A stretch of 64,000 nt of DNA from Lachnospiraceae bacterium (GTDB lineage Bacteria > Bacillota > Clostridia > Lachnospirales > Lachnospiraceae), in the NCBI GenBank assembly GCA_004556655.1, contig SFGF01000001.1, forward strand, positions 1 through 64,000, in the 5' to 3' direction. The number at the start of each line of letters is the position of its first letter. Position 1 is the stretch's first letter. Below, piece by piece: positions 36,189-46,442 of the stretch. The position numbers were made by a program, and so were the translations under genes. The notes under the pieces are model-generated. The model saw nothing but the letters and a program-made list of their open reading frames with translations, was not told the DNA's origin and ran no database searches.

Positions 36189-37121
36189 ATGAAAAAAATA
36201 TTATGCTGCATCAGTTGTGCTGCCATCATTGGTGTCTCTGTATTCTGCGCTGGACGCCTTTTACAACCTAATTTTACAGTGGATGCTTTCCATGCAATAG
36301 AATCTTTTCATTCCATGCCTGAAAATTCATTTGATGTCATTGCCTGTGGTTCCAGTCATGTCTATAAGGGGTTAAATGTAAATGAAATGACAGAAAAATA
36401 TGGATTCAGTGCTTATAATTATGGCTGCAACTGGCAGTTTCTTAATACTACCACTTTGTTCTTCGAGGATGCCTTAAGAACGCAATCTCCTAAAGTGGTA
36501 TTAATTGAAACCTTTAACGTAGACAAAGTTCATGAAGACACAGATCTCAATGGTGAAATTTATTACACAAAAGGCATTTCCGATTTTAAAGGGAAAAGAG
36601 AATATTTAGCCCAATGCTTTGGCAAAAACAAGGATCGTTACTTATCTTACTACATCCCATTACTTGCCTTTCACGAAAACTGGACAAACATTAATTATTA
36701 CAGTTTTGATTCTGGAACTTCTGTCAAAGAGTATCAGGCATCACATGGTTTTTCAGGCAGTGACAGTATTGTTCCAACAATAATCTCTGATCCCTCAACT
36801 TTTGAACAGAAAGAACTGCCTGATAACTCTGTCGAATTATTAGATAAAATCGTCAGCATCTGCAATGAAAACAATATTCGTCTTATCTTTTATACCGTTC
36901 CCTATGAAGGGGAATATCATTATTCGGATGCCATGTCAGAATACGCTGCTGCCAACAACTGTACGTACCTTGACCTGTTTGAACACATAGATGATGTCGG
37001 ACTCAACAGTGATACAGATTTTATGGATATTGAACACCTGAATATAAGCGGTGCCACCAAAGTTGCCGACTATCTTGGAGAATATATTGTTTCTCATAAT
37101 CTGCTCTCTGAAGCAGACTAA
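36189..37121 (+). CDS. SGNH-like acyltransferase partner (plus-strand)
   Basis: A 310-residue protein with an N-terminal signal anchor and an SGNH-like fold: VIACGSSHVYKG holds the Ser block and DIEHLNISGA the Asp/His block. It is only distantly related to the pair at 26.1-28.0 kb. Its position behind the MBOAT gene suggests it completes acyl transfer outside the cell. Confidence 0.75.
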   Translation: MKKILCCISCAAIIGVSVFCAGRLLQPNFTVDAFHAIESFHSMPENSFDVIACGSSHVYKGLNVNEMTEKYGFSAYNYGCNWQFLNTTTLFFEDALRTQSPKVVLIETFNVDKVHEDTDLNGEIYYTKGISDFKGKREYLAQCFGKNKDRYLSYYIPLLAFHENWTNINYYSFDSGTSVKEYQASHGFSGSDSIVPTIISDPSTFEQKELPDNSVELLDKIVSICNENNIRLIFYTVPYEGEYHYSDAMSEYAAANNCTYLDLFEHIDDVGLNSDTDFMDIEHLNISGATKVADYLGEYIVSHNLLSEAD

Positions 37122-37152
37122 GACCTTGCATAGATACATGAGGAGATTTTCA

Positions 37153-38871
37153 ATGAACAAAAGAATTTCTGTTTTACGTTTTTTATCAAACTATATCATC
37201 GTGTTACTCCCAATATTTACACTCTGCGTGATGGGACCTGCCGAAATATACTTCGGGAATTATAAAGAGTTAGGCTTTACTTATCAGGAATTTGGATGGA
37301 AATTTTTATTTTTTTCACTTTTAATTACCGCCTTATTAACCCTGATTCTTTCTTTTATTCCTGACAAGATCCGAAAATATTTTTTGTCTGTCATTTACTG
37401 GATTGGAATTGCCGGTTACCTGCAGACCATGTTTTTAAATAAACAGCTGGATCTGATGGGTGTAAGTGCAGAATCTTATTCGGCTACCCGGATGAAAACC
37501 GTCCTCAATGCTTGTTTCTGGCTTATTTTACTTGTTTTAATTTTGTTTTTTACCATGTATTCAAAAACCAAAATACATAAAATATTGTCCATAACAAGCG
37601 GTATTATCCTTGGCATGCAGATTGTCGGTTTTCTCTCACTCTTCCCAACCGCTGACAAGGCTGCTTTCTCTTATCCAACAGAAGAATTATGTCTTGACGG
37701 AAGTGAACAATATACCATTTCATCGAAAGAAAATATTATATTATTTATACTGGATAATTTTGCGACAGACTATTACACATCTGCTGTCCAGACATATCCG
37801 GAATTAACCGATCAGCTTAAGGATTTTACTTATTACTCAAATGCAGACTGCAATTATCATGGAACCTATCCTTCTCTTGCACACCTTATCTCAGGGAATG
37901 AGTTAGATCCATCCCTTACCGTTGATGACTGGCTGACACAATGTTGGACAAATGACATAACAAATGATTACTTTTCTCTCTTAAAATCCGAAGACTATAA
38001 AGTAAATTTATATACACCTGTCACAAGTATTCTCACTGGCACAAACTCTTTGGAACTGTTAGATGATAAAATCAATAATGTCACCTATAAATCCAATACC
38101 CGAATGATTGATTATTCGAAACTCTACAAAACAATGCTTTATATGTCGTGTTATCGCTTTATGCCAGAATACTTCAAACCGGCTTTTGATGTTAAAAATG
38201 AGACTTATACTTCCATCGTAAGCTACCCTGAAAATGAAGTCCAACATGCTAATTATGATTTTTACAGCAATTTATTATCCAATGGACTGACATTAGACAA
38301 TTCTTGTAATTATTTTACTATACAGCATTTAAATGGAACGCATGAATTTACCACAAATGAATTCTGCGAATATGATGAGCAGAATTCATCCTGTGAGTCT
38401 ACTGTCAAAGGCATTTTTACAATGTTGAATGTATACTTAGAACAATTAAAAAAACTTGGTGTATATGATAGTTCCACTATCATTATTACCTCTGACCACG
38501 GCACGATCGACCGACCACAAATGATTTTCTTTATGAAAGAAAAAAATGAAACTCATGAAATGATGCAGGAAACCTCCGCTCCTATTACCTTAAACGAATT
38601 AGTCCCTACCATCGTGGAATCTCTCGGTAAAGACTATTCAGAATTTGGTTCCAGTATTCATGATTTCTATGACGGCGAATTGCGCGAACGTTCTATTTAT
38701 ATTCGCGATTTTGACGAGAGTGAACCACCTGTACCATGCTACGACGGTCTCCGGGATGGAAAAGTCAATGCTTATCGTGTCTACACTTATACTGGCGGCG
38801 AAGACGAATTTGTCAATGCACTTTACGGTGATGATATTATCACTATCCCAATGGTTGATTCTTATTTTTAA
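37153..38871 (+). CDS. Alkaline-phosphatase-superfamily membrane transferase, copy C
   Basis: A 572-residue member of the same subfamily as copies A, B and D. Its N-terminal membrane region includes GPAEIYFGNYKELGFTYQEFG; the outside domain has NIILFILDNFATD, HGTYPSLAHL and STIIITSDHGTI. It is most similar to copy D, which follows 36 bases later and points to tandem duplication. A long open frame from 37051 exists, but ATG 37153 has AGGAG seven bases before it and matches the start of the paralogues. Confidence 0.87.
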   Translation: MNKRISVLRFLSNYIIVLLPIFTLCVMGPAEIYFGNYKELGFTYQEFGWKFLFFSLLITALLTLILSFIPDKIRKYFLSVIYWIGIAGYLQTMFLNKQLDLMGVSAESYSATRMKTVLNACFWLILLVLILFFTMYSKTKIHKILSITSGIILGMQIVGFLSLFPTADKAAFSYPTEELCLDGSEQYTISSKENIILFILDNFATDYYTSAVQTYPELTDQLKDFTYYSNADCNYHGTYPSLAHLISGNELDPSLTVDDWLTQCWTNDITNDYFSLLKSEDYKVNLYTPVTSILTGTNSLELLDDKINNVTYKSNTRMIDYSKLYKTMLYMSCYRFMPEYFKPAFDVKNETYTSIVSYPENEVQHANYDFYSNLLSNGLTLDNSCNYFTIQHLNGTHEFTTNEFCEYDEQNSSCESTVKGIFTMLNVYLEQLKKLGVYDSSTIIITSDHGTIDRPQMIFFMKEKNETHEMMQETSAPITLNELVPTIVESLGKDYSEFGSSIHDFYDGELRERSIYIRDFDESEPPVPCYDGLRDGKVNAYRVYTYTGGEDEFVNALYGDDIITIPMVDSYF

Positions 38872-38907
38872 TAATTTATATAATAAAATCACGGAATGGA
38901 GTCTTAA

Positions 38908-40631
38908 ATGAACATAAAAAAAACGTTATTACTTTTTTTATCCAATTTTATTATTATCTGCTTTCCAATTTTTCTGCTCTTTGTTATGGGGCCATCTGAA
39001 ATATTTTTTGGCAATTATAAAGAATTTGGATTTGTCTATCAGGAATTTGGATGGAAATTTTTGATTTTTGCATTCTTAATATCATTTATTTTTACGCTTG
39101 TTATTTCATTCTTTCCAGACAAGCTCGGAAAATATATTCTTTCTGTTTTCTGGGGAATCGGAATTGCAGGATATATCCAGACAATGTTTTTAAACCGCCA
39201 TCTGGAACAAATGGGTGTCCGTGCAGAAGCATACACCGCATCACCTTCAAAAATAATTGTAAATTCCATTATTTGGACAACTATCATTTTGGGAGCTTTG
39301 CTGTTTGCAAAATTTCAACAGAATATCTTCAAAAAAGTAATGTTAACATCCTCTCTCATTATTCTGGGGATGCAATGTGTTGGATACATTTCCCTTTTCC
39401 CCTCCGCAGATAAATCCGCCTTTACATACTACAGTGACAAGGACGAACTTATCCTGGATGGAAGTAAGCAATTTACCGTATCCTCAAATGATAACATTAT
39501 CTTATTTATTCTGGATAATTTTTCCAGCACTTACCTTGCATCTGCCGTTGAAAAATATCCGGATTTAAAAGATTTTCTGCATGATTTCACTTATTACAAT
39601 AATGCCGACTGCAATTACCATGGAACCTATCCATCACTACCGCATTTACTAACAGGAAACGATTTAGATCCTTCGTTATCTGTTGATGACTGGTTAGAAG
39701 ATTGTTGGACAAATACTACTACAAACGATTATTTTTCTATTTTATCTGATGCCAATTACAAAGTAAATTTATATACTCCAACGACATCTATTCTGACAGG
39801 TAATCATTCTCTGTCGCTTCTTGACGGAAAAATTAGTAATATAACTACAAAACAAAGTTCTATTTGCATTGATTACCATAAACTGTATAAGACAATGTTC
39901 TATATGTCCTGCTATCGCTTTATGCCAGAATATTTCAAATCTTTTTTGACGTATCAAATGAAACATATACCACTATTGTATCTTATCCACAAAACAATAT
40001 TTTACATACAAATTATGATTTTTATAATCATTTAGTTGAAAACGGTCTGACGTTCGACTCCTCCGGCAACTATTTCACAATACAGCACTTAAATGGTACA
40101 CATGAATTCACAACCGATGAAAATTGTCAGTTTGATGATCAGAATGCGACTTGCCAATCAACCGTCAAAGGAATTTTCACTATGCTTGAAGCTTATTTGA
40201 ACGAATTAAAAACACTAGGCGTTTACGATAATTCAACTATTATTATCACCTCTGATCATGGTGACATTGAATATCCACAAATAATCTTTTTCATCAAGGA
40301 AAAACAGGAATCCCACAAATCACTTAATGGTACCAATGCTCCTATTACTTTAGACGAACTTGTTCCAACCATCGTTCAATCGCTTGATAAAGATTACAGT
40401 GAATTCGGATATAGTATACATGATTTTTATCCCGATCAGCAACGGGAACGTCTGCTTTATATCCGGGATTATGACGCTTCTTATCCAGATGTTCCACGCT
40501 ACGATGGAATCTCTTCCGGTGGATCAAACGTATACCACTTATACAACTATACAGGTAATATTGATGATCAGATTAATGCCTTGCAAAATTATCAATACAC
40601 AACCATACCAATGGTTGACTCTTATTTTTAA
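38908..40631 (+). pseudogene. Alkaline-phosphatase-superfamily membrane transferase, copy D, frameshifted
   Basis: The first 346 codons match copy C up to CYRFMPEYFK; then the frame is lost in the T run at 39942-39947. Adding one T restores the frame, and the rest of the domain, including STIIITSDHGDIEYPQ and the VDSYF end, is intact to 40631. Without it the product stops at 40035 and lacks the second metal site. The change is a single base in a homopolymer, so it could be a recent mutation, a slipped-strand on/off switch, or an assembly error. Confidence 0.85.
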
Positions 40632-40652
40632 ACACAGAAAAGGATACCTTTT

Positions 40653-42182
40653 ATGAATGAAACAACTTTAAAAATTTTCAGTCGAACACTCCATATAAAA
40701 AAGCAATGGAAAATTACATTTCTCGCCACATGGATTGGTGGAATGCTGGCTCATGCCTATCGTTTTTTTAACTTTCTGCCTTCCTGGGATTCTATGTATA
40801 ACTTTGCCGGAACCGGTGCTACTTACTCTTCCGGAAGATGTTTTCTTGAATTTTTCGGTAAAATCTCTTCGAAGTATGATATGCCCTGGGTGAATGGTGC
40901 ATTATCCCTGCTCTATATCAGCCTTGCAAGCATACTGCTTGTTGAACTTTTTGAGTTACAGGAAAGCGCATCCTGCGTATTGCTTGCCCTGCTCATTGTT
41001 TCTTTCCCTACCGTCACAGCATCCTTTGCATTTATGTTCACTGCTGACGGTTACATGATGGCATTTTTAATGGCTGTTCTAGGTATTTATCTGACCTGGA
41101 AATATCAATATGGTATCTTCTCGGGTATTATCTGCATTGGATTGAGTATTGGAACTTATCAAGCATACATCAGTGTCATGCTCTGCGTTCTGCTTGTTAT
41201 GTTTGTCCGTGATCTGCTTATAAAACAGAAAGATTTCAAATCTTTCTGTTGCAGCAACTGGAAATATATCCCACTTCTGCTTGGAGGCTTTATTTTCTAT
41301 AAGATTGCATCCACACTCATTAATGCTTACTATCACATTACATTGACAGACTATCAGGGAATCGGTCAGATTCATATTCTGTCACTTTGGGAATACAAAC
41401 AGGCTTTCCGAAATGTATATAATGAATTGTCCCACCTGTTTTCTTTCAACGAAGCTCTTAATGTATACTGGTACGGATATGCTAACCGCCTTGTAATCGT
41501 CCTTATTCTGCTCTGCACGGTCTGTCTTGTACTCAAAAATAAACTGTACAGACGGCCACTTGCTTTTATTGCCGGAATACTCTGCACCATCTGCCTGCCA
41601 CTTGCCGTGTGTTTTATATTCTTTGTATCATCCGACGTCTGGTATCACACACTGATGGAGATGGGAGCCTGCTTTATTTACCTGCTATTGCTCTGTTATC
41701 TGGAACATGGCTGTGAAAAAACATATTTTGAAAAAATCATAAAATCTATCGGAATTGTTGTACTTTGTTATCTTTCCTTCTACAACATCCGAAATGCCAA
41801 TATCTGCTATAATGAGATGAACCTGAGCTACGAAAAAAGCTATAGCATTGCCAGCAACGTATTAGACCGCATAGAAGATCTGGACGAGTTTCCTGAGATA
41901 TCCAAGGTTGCCATCATTGGAACCTACCACACCTATTCTTCTAATATTGGCGGAACTGTACCTTATATTATTGGTGTAGATCAGGATAACTTCCTAAATC
42001 TTGATTTTCACTATTTTGCTATGTGGAATTACTGTTTTGGTATTCAGCTTGACCAAGCCAGCAGTGAAGAGATTGCTGCCATCAAACAGACCGAAGAGTA
42101 CCAGAAGCTTGATTCCTATCCATCAAAAAACTGTATTGCAGTAATTCATGACATTATTGTGATAAAGCTGCCAGAAGAATAG
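40653..42182 (+). CDS. GtrII-like membrane glucosyltransferase
   Basis: A 509-residue protein with ten or more membrane segments. The region MFTADGYMMAFLMAVLGIYL and SIGTYQAYISVMLCVLLVM is characteristic of the Glucos_trans_II family, which moves a sugar from undecaprenyl phosphate onto a surface glycan outside the cell. It closes the plus-strand operon and ends at a bidirectional terminator shared with the convergent GtrB-like gene, its likely sugar-lipid supplier. Confidence 0.82.
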   Translation: MNETTLKIFSRTLHIKKQWKITFLATWIGGMLAHAYRFFNFLPSWDSMYNFAGTGATYSSGRCFLEFFGKISSKYDMPWVNGALSLLYISLASILLVELFELQESASCVLLALLIVSFPTVTASFAFMFTADGYMMAFLMAVLGIYLTWKYQYGIFSGIICIGLSIGTYQAYISVMLCVLLVMFVRDLLIKQKDFKSFCCSNWKYIPLLLGGFIFYKIASTLINAYYHITLTDYQGIGQIHILSLWEYKQAFRNVYNELSHLFSFNEALNVYWYGYANRLVIVLILLCTVCLVLKNKLYRRPLAFIAGILCTICLPLAVCFIFFVSSDVWYHTLMEMGACFIYLLLLCYLEHGCEKTYFEKIIKSIGIVVLCYLSFYNIRNANICYNEMNLSYEKSYSIASNVLDRIEDLDEFPEISKVAIIGTYHTYSSNIGGTVPYIIGVDQDNFLNLDFHYFAMWNYCFGIQLDQASSEEIAAIKQTEEYQKLDSYPSKNCIAVIHDIIVIKLPEE

Positions 42183-42229
42183 AAAAAAGTGCTGCAACTT
42201 TGAAAAATTCAGAGCTGCAGCACTTTTTC
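42183..42229. terminator. Bidirectional terminator between convergent genes
   Basis: aaaaaagtgctgca (42183-42196) pairs with tgcagcacttttt (42216-42228). Both sides carry an A or T run, so it ends the GtrII-like gene on the plus strand and the GtrB-like gene on the minus strand. Confidence 0.85.
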
Positions 42230-42275
42230 TATTCTTCTTTCTCCTGTTTTGGTAAACATTTATCCATGTTCAGAC

Positions 42276-43229
42276 TCACTTATTTTTTTCCGTTTCTTCG
42301 TCATTGCTTTTCTGAATAATATAATGCGGTCTTTTCTTCACTTCCATATAGGTCTTAGACAGATATTGTCCCATGATTCCCATACAGAACAATTGAATTC
42401 CACCAACAAACGTAATGATACATACCAGGGATGGCCATCCACTGACCGGATCTCCAAAAATAAGCTTTCGAACAATGATAAATATGATTGCAACAAAAGA
42501 AATAAACGTCATCAAAATTCCAAGGTAAGAAGAAATCATCAGCGGAACATTTGAAAAATTGACAATGCCATCCAGAGAATACGCCAAAAGCTTCCAGAAA
42601 CTCCACTTTGTCTCTCCTGCTGTTCTTTCTATATTCTCATATTCCAGCCATTTTGTCCGATAACCAACCCATCCAAAAATTCCTTTGGAAAAGCGATTAT
42701 ACTCTGATAATGCAAGAACACTGTTCACCATATCTCTCGTCATCATACGAAAATCTCTGGCTCCATCTACGATATCAGCATCGGATATCCTGCGTATCAG
42801 TTTATAAAAGCATCTGGCGCAAAAAGAACGTACCATCGGTTCCCCTTTACGACTTACACGTCTTGTTGCCACACTGTCATATTCTCCTGACTCAAGTGTA
42901 CTTATCATCTCTGGAAGAAGTGCCGGTGGATCCTGCATATCTGCATCCATGATCACAACATAATCTCCTCTGGCATTATTAAGTCCTGCATAAATTGCCG
43001 CCTCTTTTCCAAAATTTCTGGAAAATGAATAATACTTCACATGTCTATCTTTCTGTGCCAGTCCACACACTTTCTGTTCTGTATAATCCTTAGATCCATC
43101 ATCCACGAACAATATCTCATAATCACATTGCCCATTCGTCATCACATCCGTAACCGTAGCATATATTGTCTCTACTGTCTTCTCTTCGTTGTAACATGGA
43201 ATAATTATGCTGAGCAATTTTCTGTCCAT
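42276..43229 (-). CDS. GtrB-like polyprenyl-phosphate glycosyltransferase (GT2)
   Basis: A 317-residue DPM1/GtrB-type transferase. The GT-A domain has SIIIPCYNEEKTVETI, FVDDGSKDYTE and the metal motif VIMDADMQDPP, followed by two membrane segments (about 232-255 and 266-290) and the LSKTYMEVKKRPHYI tail. It should load glucose or another sugar onto undecaprenyl phosphate for a GtrII-type enzyme, and such an enzyme is encoded by the convergent neighbour. It is a paralogue of the protein at 3.8-4.7 kb. Confidence 0.9.
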   Translation of the reverse strand: MDRKLLSIIIPCYNEEKTVETIYATVTDVMTNGQCDYEILFVDDGSKDYTEQKVCGLAQKDRHVKYYSFSRNFGKEAAIYAGLNNARGDYVVIMDADMQDPPALLPEMISTLESGEYDSVATRRVSRKGEPMVRSFCARCFYKLIRRISDADIVDGARDFRMMTRDMVNSVLALSEYNRFSKGIFGWVGYRTKWLEYENIERTAGETKWSFWKLLAYSLDGIVNFSNVPLMISSYLGILMTFISFVAIIFIIVRKLIFGDPVSGWPSLVCIITFVGGIQLFCMGIMGQYLSKTYMEVKKRPHYIIQKSNDEETEKNK

Positions 43230-43324
43230 TCTTCCGCTACCTCTTTCCTGTCTCCGCCACGCTCAAAAGGATACATCCCGACATCTCTGCTGATCATGTA
43301 CTCACATCCGTTCCGGCTTTGCAT
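43205..43324 (-). CDS. Possible small ORF overlapping the GtrB-like start
   Basis: A 39-codon frame running over the first 25 bases of the GtrB-like gene. Its composition is more GC-rich than the surroundings and the encoded sequence is hydrophilic (for example VGMYPFERGGDRKEVAEEW). There is no good ribosome site, and a plus-strand promoter overlaps its start. It may be a leader ORF or a gene remnant; it may also be chance. Confidence 0.2.
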   Translation of the reverse strand: MQSRNGCEYMISRDVGMYPFERGGDRKEVAEEWTENCSA

Positions 43325-43347
43325 GTATCTGTAAGTTATGTTATAAT
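43319..43347 (+). promoter_or_regulatory. Promoter of the polymerase-like gene
   Basis: TTGCAT (43319-43324), a 17-base spacer and TATAAT (43342-43347) with the extended TG element lie about 68 bases before the ATG. Confidence 0.65.
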
Positions 43348-43414
43348 GTATATATTAATGTGCATATGTAACAGGTACTGCATAGCAGACATTTTCGTTC
43401 AGGAGACTACACTT

Positions 43415-44569
43415 ATGAATATATTAATAGAAAAATTAAAACAGCGCAATGCATTTTCAACAACCTTTTTATATATCATCTATTTTCTGCTTGGAATGTA
43501 TTACCCCCTTTTCAGTTTCATGCGTCAGACCGTACCGCAGTATTGGGGACAGGTTACACTTTTTTATCATATACTGCTGATATTGCTTCTGGCAAAAGTA
43601 CTCCTTCAGAAAAACTCTGTTTTTGACTGGATTTTTTTGGCTGGATTGTTTTATCTCTGTTATAAAAGCTACCAGTATAATTATGATTTCTATAATATTT
43701 TCGGTACCATGATGTTCCTCTGCTGTGCCAAAAATATAGAAATAAAAAAAATTGTAAAATTAGATTTATATATCCGTATTGTACGCAGTGTCTTGTTTCT
43801 CACCTTACCTTTTATGGGCTTAATGATCAATAAAATAAATGTATGGATTGGTGGAAGAACCCGCACCTTCTTCGGATGGACTCACGCTAATATGATGGGG
43901 CTTGATTTTTTACTTTTGGCAATGGACATTATGTATCTCCGAAAAGAATGTAAGAAATGGTACGACTGTATCCTATATGCTGTTTTTATCATCTTTCTGG
44001 ACAAAACAGCCAATAGCAGAACCGCTGAGGCCATTATTGCCATGTTAATTGTCATCCACTTATTGTCGATTATCATGCAAAGAAACTGGTTCCATAAAAT
44101 GATGGTGCTATTTACATCTGGAGCATTCCTTCTATGTGTTGGTATTCCATTTATCGGAAGTTATTTATATATCCACAAACCGGAATTATTTTTACAACAT
44201 GACGGAACCATGCTCTCAAGAATTCAATTGACTACTACCTTCTATCTAAGAAATGGTGGCTTTGGTTTCTATGGATTTCCTATAGAAGATCAAGATTGCC
44301 TTGACATGATGTTCTCTTATATTGGACTTCATTGGGGAACCGCAGCTTTCATCATTATTTCAGCAGCTATTATATATGCCATTTATAAGGCATCCAGAGA
44401 ACAGCATACCAGCTTCCTGATCTTGCTTTTCTTCTTCCTTGTATATGGCTGGGCAGAAGTTGCACCTATCTATCCTGTATATTCTTATCTGTCGCTCTTA
44501 TTAGGCTATTACATTATGAACCGCAAGCCATTTTATTGTAAGCGTCCATATACCTGCGCTAATTTCTAA
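43415..44569 (+). CDS. Wzy-like polysaccharide polymerase or O-antigen-ligase-like membrane protein
   Basis: A 384-residue polytopic protein with about ten membrane segments and a large outside loop near the C-terminal third (HKPELFLQHDGTMLSRIQLTTTFYLRNGG). This layout and the lack of other domains suggest a repeat-unit polymerase. Sequence conservation in the family is low, so the call rests on topology and place. The frame is open from 43319, but AGGAG nine bases before ATG 43415 sets the start. Confidence 0.65.
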   Translation: MNILIEKLKQRNAFSTTFLYIIYFLLGMYYPLFSFMRQTVPQYWGQVTLFYHILLILLLAKVLLQKNSVFDWIFLAGLFYLCYKSYQYNYDFYNIFGTMMFLCCAKNIEIKKIVKLDLYIRIVRSVLFLTLPFMGLMINKINVWIGGRTRTFFGWTHANMMGLDFLLLAMDIMYLRKECKKWYDCILYAVFIIFLDKTANSRTAEAIIAMLIVIHLLSIIMQRNWFHKMMVLFTSGAFLLCVGIPFIGSYLYIHKPELFLQHDGTMLSRIQLTTTFYLRNGGFGFYGFPIEDQDCLDMMFSYIGLHWGTAAFIIISAAIIYAIYKASREQHTSFLILLFFFLVYGWAEVAPIYPVYSYLSLLLGYYIMNRKPFYCKRPYTCANF

Positions 44570-44640
44570 ATAACACATGTATCGTCTTTGCCAGATGCAT
44601 GCGTTTTACTACATTTATTTATACCATGCTCCTAACACCA

Positions 44641-44680
44641 AGCATCCACCTTCATATCAGATGGGTGCTGAATTATTTTT
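44641..44680 (+). terminator. Probable terminator of the polymerase-like gene
   Basis: agcatcca (44641-44648) pairs with tgggtgct (44662-44669, one wobble) and is followed by ATTATTTTT. Confidence 0.4.
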
Positions 44681-44689
44681 CGATTACCC

Positions 44690-45517
44690 TTATTCATCTT
44701 TTCTATATGCCTTAAAATAATGATGACCTATACGATCTTTTTCCGGTGGTAACTGCATATAATCACCATATGTATGACGCAAAACCTCATCATAATCTTT
44801 TGGTACACGGAATTGATATTTTTCAAATGGAACCATTACTGTTTCATCAAACCATTTACGTAAAAATATCTCTTTCTTTCCCCCTGAAAGCCATACGACA
44901 CATCCAATATAGTTACTATCCTCATACTCCTTCAATTTAACAAGTTGATTGAGTTTTTTTTGAAAGTAATCTTTCCCTATCAATTTAGATCCTATAAATA
45001 TAGGATATTTTATAATTTTTCTAAATAATGATGTTGTGGTTTCAATAGCAAAATGTTCCCGTGTTGACTGGTAACAAAGCGAAGACAGTCTGTCCCCTTT
45101 CATACCATAAGTAACAGCTTCTTTTTCAGTTGTTCCAAGCCCATCATATGGATATATGTCTATAAACACTCCCATACCATATGGTTTTTCATTCTCCATT
45201 TTTATTACATATCGGTCATCACTAATTCTCGTGATCATATATGGATATTCCTTACACTCATCCAGATTAAATATACGCAAATCAGGATATTCTTTCCTAT
45301 GTATCTTCATGTATTCTAAAAATCGATCATAATCCCTACGCGGCATCATGATATCCACATCATCATCCCATGGAATATACCCATGATGCCGAATGGCTCC
45401 TATAAGTGTTCCATATATTAAAGAATATCTAAAATTCTGTTCTTCACATATTGTTGCAACTGTATGTAATATTTCAAGTGATACTAATTGTATTTCCCTT
45501 ATCGTTAACTCTGTCAT
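44690..45517 (-). CDS. LicD-family phosphotransferase
   Basis: A 275-residue protein with the LicD nucleotidyltransferase-like core at residues 36-60: GTLIGAIRHHGYIPWDDDVDI, whose Asp cluster binds metal. LicD enzymes move phosphocholine (or another alcohol phosphate) from a CDP donor to a surface sugar. A LicC-like gene at 25.0-25.9 kb could supply the donor. It is 19 bases after a glycosyltransferase gene with GGAG upstream of the ATG. Confidence 0.9.
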   Translation of the reverse strand: MTELTIREIQLVSLEILHTVATICEEQNFRYSLIYGTLIGAIRHHGYIPWDDDVDIMMPRRDYDRFLEYMKIHRKEYPDLRIFNLDECKEYPYMITRISDDRYVIKMENEKPYGMGVFIDIYPYDGLGTTEKEAVTYGMKGDRLSSLCYQSTREHFAIETTTSLFRKIIKYPIFIGSKLIGKDYFQKKLNQLVKLKEYEDSNYIGCVVWLSGGKKEIFLRKWFDETVMVPFEKYQFRVPKDYDEVLRHTYGDYMQLPPEKDRIGHHYFKAYRKDE

Positions 45518-45536
45518 TTTTTCTTCTCCACACTTA

Positions 45537-46442
45537 TCAACGGTTTCCTAACAAAATGGCCATTCTCAATTTTACAGCCATATTTTTATTCATATATCTT
45601 GTTTTAAAAGATGCTGCCAATCCTAATCGAGTAAATAAATTTCTTCTATATCCAGAAATTTTTTCTAACCATCTTTTTTCTTCTTTTCCTATCCTTGAAC
45701 CATAAATTTTTAAAATCTGCTCGGCCTGACTATCTATTCCATTTTTTTCTCTGGTAACAATATCTCTGCATCTCGAAGTTATCTTATTTAAAAATCCATA
45801 AGAAACACCAACAACATTGTTTTCGTGTTGGCGGTACAACATATAGGAATCCTCATCATACCGTATACTTCCTTTTACTGCCACACACACAAGCGCAATA
45901 TAAAAATCATGCATAACCAGGCATTCCGGCATACTATAATTCTGTATCATCTGAGCCAGAGCACAATTAAATATCATTGTACACCCAAGCAGCCCTCCTG
46001 CACAAGCCAATGTATAAATATCTGTCTTCGGATCACATTTATAAACATCTCTTCCTAAAGATTTGAGCTTATCGTCCACAAGTTCTGCATTAGAACAATA
46101 CAGACTTGGTGTTTTAATATCCTTTATCTGCATTATCCCTGTCCACAATTTATCCGGCATCCAATAATCATCCTGATCCGCAAATGCATAATAATCATAA
46201 TTTTCACAATGCTTTATTAAATCCATAAAACTCAATGCAGGTTTTAGATTTCTTCCTTCATACCAATGAAGCTTTTTTTCTATTTCATACTGCATCAAAA
46301 TTTTCTTTGTCGCATCAGTCGACCCATCATCCCGAACCCATAAATCCAGTTCAAAGTTCCCTCTCTGGTTTAATATTGATTCAATCTGTTCTTTCATATA
46401 GTTTTCCCCATTATAGGTGGACATTAAAACCGCAACTCTCAC
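45537..46442 (-). CDS. Family 2 glycosyltransferase
   Basis: A 301-residue GT2 enzyme: MSTYNGENYMKEQIESILNQ, WVRDDGSTDATKK and the metal motif FADQDDYW are all visible, a set usual in rhamnosyl- and galactosyltransferases of capsule loci. It begins with GTG in a GTGA overlap with the gene before it, so translation is coupled. Sugar unknown. Confidence 0.88.
   Translation of the reverse strand: MRVAVLMSTYNGENYMKEQIESILNQRGNFELDLWVRDDGSTDATKKILMQYEIEKKLHWYEGRNLKPALSFMDLIKHCENYDYYAFADQDDYWMPDKLWTGIMQIKDIKTPSLYCSNAELVDDKLKSLGRDVYKCDPKTDIYTLACAGGLLGCTMIFNCALAQMIQNYSMPECLVMHDFYIALVCVAVKGSIRYDEDSYMLYRQHENNVVGVSYGFLNKITSRCRDIVTREKNGIDSQAEQILKIYGSRIGKEEKRWLEKISGYRRNLFTRLGLAASFKTRYMNKNMAVKLRMAILLGNR

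Noticed and set aside
37051..37152. Longer N-terminus for transferase copy C
   Set aside because: It overlaps the SGNH-like gene end; AGGAG and paralogue alignment support ATG 37153.
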